Shown: positions 58,043 through 64,000 of the stretch, in pieces
How the letters are laid out: each line of letters begins with the position of its first letter
How positions within the stretch are numbered: position 1 is the stretch's first letter
DNA from: Mercurialis annua
Lineage: Eukaryota > Streptophyta > Magnoliopsida > Malpighiales > Euphorbiaceae
Direction of reading: 5' to 3'
Assembly: GCF_937616625.2 (NCBI RefSeq)
Contig: NC_065577.1
Span: 43,243,001-43,307,000, forward strand
Length of the DNA stretch: 64,000 nt
The notes under the pieces: model-generated
Database searches by the model: none
What the model was told of the DNA's origin: nothing
The model's input: only the letters and a program-made list of their open reading frames with translations
Position numbers and translations under genes: made by a program

Positions 58043-59337
58043 ATGGCAGGCGAAATGACGATATTCAAGTTCCTAAAGCCAAGGTCTCGTCCTCAACCCG
58101 CTGATGTGCAAGCCGCCGCCGTTTGGGGCGTCGCCGCCGCCACAGGTGCTCTTTGGTTCGTTCAGGTAAAATTTTCTCCGATTCATCTGTCTTATATACT
58201 TATCCTTCGAATTGCTAGCCCATCTTTTGCAATAATAAAAAAACCATCTTCTTTTGTTCTTTAATTTTGCAATAAGCTATAGAATTCATGAAATTAGTCA
58301 AAGTAAGGGTTATAATCTTATTTTAAGATAATTACAATTCTGTTTTGGTTTAGATTGGATCTTACAATTCTTGTTCTAAAATTTACTAGTTCGTTGTATG
58401 TGGTTGCTATACTGGTTTTACCAGATGCTCAACTTCATCTACTGTAATATTATTCTTATCTGCAGGTTGCTTTGAATTGCCTGAGTTTTACTTGCTAGAG
58501 TCTGTATTCAAGTTATAACCAAAACTGTGCTTATCTTTGGGTACCAGCTTACAATATTCACATCATTATTATAAAAAACATGTAAATAATAGTACCTATA
58601 TTGCACAGAAATTTATGGAGACTTTCTGAAAACGATCTGGATTCTCCAAAACTTTATATTTATAACCTATTCTTATCAAAACTATTATTTTGCTGTTTCT
58701 TCGTCTCAGCATTTGTCCGTTTCAAGTTTTTTTCTTTCCGGTGCAACATAGATAGGTTTTGTGTCTGTATGAAAGCTGAAAACTGAATCACAAAAAGTTG
58801 GCTGGTTATATCACCATAGGAGAGTGTAGGTTTTGTAATTTGTAGGCATGGAGAGGATGGAGCCTTCCTTTGGTCACTTTTAATAGTTGGATATTTTATT
58901 TTCAATTTCAATCATCTAGTCTTGAATGTTGTTTTGCTTCATTTTTACTGATTTGTAGTGAAAAATTTCGCTTTCTGTCTTTGTATATCATCTTTCTGTG
59001 CCTGTATGTTTCTGACAAACCGTCTAGGAGAAGTAGGATTCTATATGCATGTTAGACAACGTCTGCTAGATTTCTGATTTTTTTATCAACCTTTACCAAT
59101 TTAATTAACGTTGGCAGACCGTGCTTAAATTTATTAAAGTGTTGCATCTCACTACCAATTCATGGAAAATTGGGAAAATATAGACCCGAGTTTTTCTCTG
59201 CACCCTTGTTCTTTCTTCCTTGCATTATTACAATTTTTTAGTCATAAGTTTCTTTTATTAAGTGTTTTTCTTCTTTCTCTCAGCCATTTGATTGGATTAA
59301 GAAGACTTTTTTCGAGAAGGGAGAGCCTGAAGCCTGA
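58043..59337 (+). CDS. QCR10: Cytochrome b-c1 complex subunit 10 (QCR10-like)
   Basis: Seen: two exons, 58043..58165 and 59284..59337, separated by a 1.1-kb intron and coding for 58 residues. The protein has a short basic N-terminus (KFLKPRSRPQ), one membrane segment (AAAVWGVAAATGALWFVQ) and a basic-acidic tail (PFDWIKKTFFEKGEPEA). Known: this is the small single-span subunit of mitochondrial complex III (ubiquinol-cytochrome c reductase) in plants, with no cleaved presequence; the expected size is 55-60 residues. Its position right after the rhodanese gene matches At2g40765. The start is the only ATG (58043). Coding exon 2 is just 54 bp and is easily missed by automatic annotation. Confidence 0.93.
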
Positions 59338-60109
59338 AGGAAAATGAGTGATTTTTTTTTTTGAGTGCTTGCATCAGGGAAAGCAATGAAACAGAGTCGA
59401 TATAAATAATGTTGTTCCATTTTCTAATCCATTGTTGAGGCCTTATTGGGCAGTAATATTTGGTGTCATTCTGGCATGGAACTATTTTTATCTCTTCCAT
59501 AATCTGTGTTATCTTAACTGTACTTGAGCTTTTTGCTAATCTATTTTTCTTCTTTGACACCAACTTCCTTAATTTAGTAATTATTGCCAAGTGGATAAGA
59601 TTATGTTTGTTTATGCTCCTAATATTCGCACACTTTGATAAGCTTAATGGTGACAGAATGATTTGTTGAATGGATCACAATTGCATGATAAACAGGTTAT
59701 AACACGTTCCGGAAAAGAGATGAAAAAGTAAAACAGAGAAAGTATGCAGTTCCTAGTTGTAAGGTTTGGCTGCAATAAGAAACTAAAGCCTAAATATAGT
59801 TAAAAATCGAAAAAAGAATTAATGCTACTGCCTAGGTATTTTATCAGAAATTCCTACTTCTTGGGTTGTGGAAATGGTAAAAATTGAAATCATGGGGATA
59901 GATTTAATTGATGACCATATTCTAACCAACTTCTCTTTTGAGTCGAACTCCATATTCTTTATGTATGTAGTTTCCAAGTTGAACAGAAAAGCCTTTCCTT
60001 CTCTCTTTCTATCTTCTTATCCCCTCGGATTGGCCATAGTTCTTTTAATCTTTTGAATTGTATCAGTTTGTTAGTGGAATGAATGTATAATGGTGGTGGA
60101 GAGATAAAA
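59338..60109. other. QCR10 3' flank and intergenic
   Basis: 3' UTR and AT-rich DNA. No gene is recognised. Confidence 0.5.
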
Positions 60110-60604
60110 GGAGAAAGCATCAGTGGAGTTATTCGAAGCTGCTAAGAGAGCTGCCGAGTTGGAGGAAGGAGGAGGCGCGAAGAAAATAGGTGGCTTGATG
60201 CATTGTCTCAGCTTAAGGCCTTTCCTGTCACCATTCAACTTCTTGTTTCCATTCAGGTTAGCTTAGCGTTTATTATGTGTACTTGATCTCTAGAAATATG
60301 CTCCTGTTACTGTCAGCATCAAATATACTCCTATTAATGTGCTCATGAATTTGATGACATATTGACATGGCCTCATTACATAAAACGGACTAGAACCTGA
60401 CTGTTGTCTGTTCGTACACATATATATATACTGGTTAGAACTGCTGTTTCTTGCAAAACAAATTGATGTACTTTGATTTGTTTTCCTGCAGGTTGGTAAG
60501 CCTCTCTGATTTCTTACAAAGCATTCTAGGAAGAACATCAATTATCTTGCTTTTGATGTGTTTGCACTGCATGCGGAGAAAAATGCCAATGGAGCAAAGA
60601 AATA
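60110..60604 (+). pseudogene. TFIIS N-terminal domain fragment
   Basis: Seen: frame one reads VELFEAAKRAAELEEGGG (from 60124); one base out of phase from about 60182 it continues ENRWLDALSQLKAFPVTIQLLVSIQ up to a good splice donor at 60257. After an intron-like 235 bp and acceptor at 60491, VGKPL, a stop, then FLTKHSRKNINYLA follow. Known: plant TFIIS (RNA polymerase II elongation factor) has an N-terminal LW domain with exactly this order (RCLDAL.QLK.FPVT.Q.LVSTQ, then VGKRLRHLTKHPRKKI) and an intron at that place. The frameshift and the stop make it a pseudogene. The retained intron points to DNA-level duplication rather than a processed copy. The catalytic C-terminal zinc ribbon is absent. 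Confidence 0.78.
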
Positions 60605-60937
60605 ATGTCAGAAGTGCCTTGTGTTTGGAAGCTCTGTTCATTAATCTGTTTATACTCGGATTTGAGCTTCCATCTCCTTAGGTTATATTATTGAACTGCC
60701 AGTTTAGGATGTGTATATGTATTCAGGAGTGTTTAGAGTATCATAGTTATGAATTTGAAATAATGGATACTGTAATTAAGCAATTGCTATCACTTGATTG
60801 TCCTTTTGTGCAAAAATGATTGATTCATTAGATTCTAAATTCCACAAGTGACATTGAGCAAGAATTGATAGTATGGTTACACTCGAAAAAACAAGAAGGA
60901 CAGTTGATGATTGACAGAATGAAAATGAAATGTAAGA

Positions 60938-61398
60938 TTAGTGAGAAGGTGGGGTAGTGCGTTGCTTGAGTGCCTGAAAGACTTGAGAACTCTTGTCGAA
61001 GATCTGAGCTCTTCTGTTGTAATCATTAGGGTTCCTGCCTTGATCATCCCCCATGATTGCTTCTCTCTCTAAGCACTCCAACAGCTCCACTATCCCCTTC
61101 CTTTCTTTGCTCCTCCCCAACTCCCTCATCCATTCTTCCTCCTCTTTTTGGTTCATCTCACTGAGCCACCTGAATCCAGCTTAGCACACCCGGCAGCCAG
61201 CCTTTGGAGCTTCAAGTTCAGGCTGGTCGTGGATGGAGGAGTTGAACTAAGTTGAGGTTTAGTTTGGTAAGAAAATAAAGATGTAGAATTCTGATAAGAA
61301 ATCAATGATTTCATTGTCGTAAGAGGTAGACTTTTTCTGACTTGGAGGATGGATGATGAGCTTTTATAATGGAGCAACCCACATGCAGAAGCGGCCAC
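60938..61398 (-). CDS. Small putative plastid protein in two overlapping frames
   Basis: Seen: frame one, 61398 to 61153, 81 residues, starts MAASACGLLHYKSSSSILQV and is Ser/Thr/Lys-rich with almost no acids, a good transit-peptide profile. Frame two, 61156 to 60938, 72 residues, starts MNQKEEEEWMRELGRSKERK and continues IVELLECLEREAIMGDDQGR, a charged helical protein ending near QVFQALKQRT. The two overlap by ATGA. No intron of workable size joins them. Inference: this was one protein, transit peptide plus mature part, and a small indel near 61160 splits it, either a real frameshift, an allele defect or a sequencing error. I do not recognise the family and assign no function. There is no sign of decay elsewhere, which makes a recent or technical lesion more likely than an old pseudogene. 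Confidence 0.6.
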
Positions 61399-62790
61399 GT
61401 GTAAGCATGGCTGTTGGTGAGATTTGGGGCACGCGCTTCAAAGATTGATAGCCACGTTCCTGTCAAAATCTGTTTTTATTTGGCAACTTGTCCATTTGCA
61501 ATCAATGCAGCGGCTCTGATCATCTTCTTCTTCTCCACCCGGCCCAAACTTCTGACGTTCTACAATACAAAACTTGGGGAATGGATCTCCTCAAGTTCAT
61601 AATTTCCTCTATTTTTCTCAACTATACTTAGATAAATGATACATAAGTAAAATAATAAATTTATTATCAAACTAAATTATAATTTGTTTATGTGTCATCC
61701 ATTTAAGTGGACTTGAGGGAAATTGAGGGATTATTGACTTGAGGGAAGTCACTCCCCAGAACTCGCGCTACTTAGGCTCTATTTTTATCCAACAAGATGA
61801 CGTGTGATTAAAGAAAAGGCAAAGACTGGAAAACAAAATATAGACGTATATAAATTTATTTTTTGGAGAAGAATAAAATAGCAAACAGATGATATACGTC
61901 CCTTACTGAAAAATACGCTCAAATGGAAAAATTAAATATTGTAATCATAAATATAATATTATACTTAAAAAAAAAACATAAATAAACAATTACTTATATA
62001 ATATGTTAAGCACCATTTTGATTGAAAATTTGTGGATTTTAAATTTATAAAATAAAATCATAAACTTAAAGATTTTATTGTTTGTACTATAGAATTAATG
62101 ATCCTGTAAGAATAACTTTAAAATAATAAAATATTACAACAAACCAAGATGATTGTTTTTTAAAGACGGGGATTGTTATCATGTTTTAACATACATCACA
62201 CCGCTGATTATTTTTTAATTATTTGTCTAAAATTCCTCATGCCTTATTTTTTCATTGTATTATAAAATTAAAATTTAACTTGTATAGATGACTATTTTTT
62301 AGTGTAAAACGAATATTATATTTAACCAAACTATTTCACAATGAACAAATAGTAAAGAAGAAAAACACTGGCATTTGTATTAGTATGCACAGCACAGTTA
62401 TGTATCCAAAGCCTGGCATGACACTTGCAGCATTTCCATTCCATGACAAGCAAGTACTGAGTGATTAAAGCTTCCTTTTATATTTGACAATGTACAGATT
62501 ATACTAATTTACCAATTGATGAATCAGTTGCCTACAATGAGCTACAATTTTTTTTTCCCGATAAATAAGCTACAATCTACATTAGTCTCCCTACCTGTTA
62601 GTGAGGACTTAATGATTGCCTATGTACACCAAAAAACTAACATTCTAGCTGCAAACAAAAGTTTGGTTAGAGAACCTACAAATACAGTGGGATGATCAAG
62701 AGCTTCTGTCAGATGTAAGATGACCAGAAGATCGCTTTATTGCAGTTGCATTCCGGTGGTTTTCTACTAGCATCCCCGTTACAAAGAATG
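61399..62790. other. Intergenic
   Basis: Promoter side of the small minus-strand gene (61399-61560) followed by AT-rich DNA; 62640-62790 is probably the 3' UTR of the helicase gene. Nothing else is recognised. Confidence 0.5.
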
Positions 62791-64000
62791 TCATGCTGTA
62801 TTCTCCTTTAGTCTCCTCTCAGCTGCTATAGCAGCAGCCGCAGAAGCAGGCAAATGTCTAAGACTTTCAGTCGCCTCTTCACCACTTTCTGGAACTGCAG
62901 ATCCTACTGTCGCGAATAAGGACTCAACATCCTTGAGTGTCAAAAGTGGCTGATCCTGTTTTTTTGTGTTGCCACTTATAAAAGATTTGGTATTTCTGCT
63001 CCTATTCAGCTTATATATGCTCTCCTCCACCGTGTTTTGAACCTGAACTCATTTAAGAATAGATAAAACAAATATTGAGTGATGAAAAATAAAAAAAATG
63101 ATCAAGCAGAAAGAAACGAGCTTATATATGTCTAAACATATGATACGTGAGGGAGTGCGTTTTAAAATGCAGTTTTCTTACTATAAAACGATGGACGAGT
63201 GTTCTCTTTTCCTGCCCAATTCGGTGTACCCGGCTAATTGCTTGTGCTTCAGCTGCAGGGTTAAGTAGTGGCTCCACAAGAACAACATGTTGTGCTTCTA
63301 AGAGATTAAGACCATTAGCGCCATGTTGGATTAAGAGCATCAACACTTGAGCTGATTTTGGCGATTCCATTTCGCCACCTACTCCTTGGGTTCCTTTCGC
63401 ATTCATTGCCTGTCCTTTGAACTGGCTGATGGAAACATGTGCTTTTCTAAAGTAAAAGAACCAACAGCAAACGAATGAGAACAGACATAAGTTTATAACC
63501 ATTAAATAATAGCAAATCTGTATGTGCCAGCTTTTTGTTTATCATAGCAGCCAAACCGTTATATCTATTACCAAATTAAGAATATTTAGTAGCTTCTTTT
63601 ACCTGCCTCCTTTCATCCGTATATAGGTGATACCATTACTATTGAAAGCATGTTCTAACACATCAAGGACATCATTCCAACTTGAGAAAACCAAAACTTT
63701 TGCTTCAGGATCTGAAGATTTTATCCACAGTATTCTTCTCGTGACAGCTTCAATCTATATGTCACAAATATGCACATGTAAAGAAGGGGTACAAAAAGAA
63801 TTATGAGCTATCCTACAGCAAAATTTATTCACATAAAAAACGTAAGCGCCCAGTATTTCATAACGCACTGACTTAGGAAGGAGTACCTTCGTTCCATATG
63901 ACCCTTGAACAGACAAAGATACTTCACTCTTTTCATAATCTTGAACTGTACTTAATGCTGCTCGATTGCAAGATTTGTCATGTCTGTCATCTGCATAAGC
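62791..64000 (-). CDS. SHPRH: SHPRH-like SNF2 helicase, 3' exons
   Basis: Seen: four in-frame exons, 63887..>64000, 63603..63754, 63182..63446 and 62791..63042, about 206 residues. They give ILWIKSSDPEAKVLVFSSWN (helicase motif IV region), GITYIRMKGGR, the motif V/VI block LIQHGANGLNLLEAQHVVLV, then NPAAEAQAISRVHRIGQ, the VHRFIVQNTVEESIY hinge, and a C-terminal tail ending AAAAIAAERRLKENTA. Known: the VHRIGQ pattern defines the C-terminal RecA-like domain of SNF2 ATPases. SHPRH proteins combine this with a RING E3 ligase and act on PCNA in post-replication repair. The RING and N-terminal parts lie beyond the window, so the SHPRH assignment rests on synteny with At2g40770 and on the sequence between motifs V and VI. 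Another SNF2 subfamily is possible but less likely. Confidence 0.85.

Noticed and set aside
1..64000. CRISPR arrays, bacterial operons or organellar inserts
   Set aside because: No regularly spaced repeats of that kind, and all genes are intron-bearing nuclear plant genes.

Overview
The window is nuclear DNA from a eudicot plant, most likely a rosid. Genes have many short AT-rich introns with GT/AG borders, intergenic DNA is AT-rich with TA microsatellites, and LTR retrotransposons, a SINE-like element and MITE-like hairpins are present. The gene set and order match a segment of Arabidopsis chromosome 2 that I recall as running from about At2g40660 to At2g40770: tRNA-binding OB-fold protein, type-A response regulator ARR16, SCY1-like pseudokinase, WRKY55, WRKY54, TrhO-type rhodanese, cytochrome bc1 subunit 10, SHPRH-like helicase. 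This gives strong support to the individual calls, but the locus numbers are from memory and were not searched.

Layout. 1-2013 (+): 3' exons of the OB-fold gene. 4391-5108 (+): type-A response regulator, 4 exons. 5900-7700: decayed repetitive DNA with an RNase H fragment and a 0.2-kb direct repeat. 9632-14823 (-): COP1-interacting-protein-7-like protein, 10 coding exons, 1,099 aa. 15814-16070 (+): CNX3/MoaC pseudogene. 16446-27004 (-): SCYL1 pseudokinase, 21 coding exons, 798 aa, with a SINE-like relic and another repeat in its introns. 27.0-30.3 kb: intergenic, with a long hairpin at 28.3-28.7 kb. 30267-32248 (+): WRKY55. 32703-44494: complete Ty3/Gypsy element. 44523-49259: complete but broken Ty1/Copia element. 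49295-50240 (-): WRKY54/70-like gene. 50.2-54.6 kb: AT-rich, repeat-rich. 54588-57137 (+): rhodanese. 57.5-57.9 kb: MITE. 58043-59337 (+): QCR10. 60.1-60.6 kb (+): TFIIS pseudogene. 60938-61398 (-): two overlapping small frames with a transit-peptide-like start. 62791-64000 (-): 3' exons of the helicase.

The most interesting object is the Gypsy element. Its 479-bp LTRs differ at about three positions and it has a perfect 5-bp target duplication (GTTAT), so it inserted recently. Gag-protease and polymerase lie on the minus strand. Between pol and its 3' LTR it carries, on the opposite strand, a spliced gene for a 1,031-aa protein: an N-terminal plant mobile domain, a basic linker and a C-terminal coiled coil. 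Because that gene is antisense to the element's genomic RNA, its introns would survive reverse transcription. The Gypsy and Copia elements sit 23 bp apart between two convergent group III WRKY genes, and the Copia 3' LTR begins 36 bp from the WRKY54-like stop codon.

Functionally the host genes are a conserved syntenic block rather than a pathway: cytokinin signalling (response regulator), salicylate/senescence-type WRKY factors, tRNA biology (OB-fold protein, SCYL1, TrhO rhodanese), respiration (QCR10) and DNA repair (SHPRH). Exon borders were placed by hand from splice consensus and reading-frame continuity; every multi-exon model below closes in frame.
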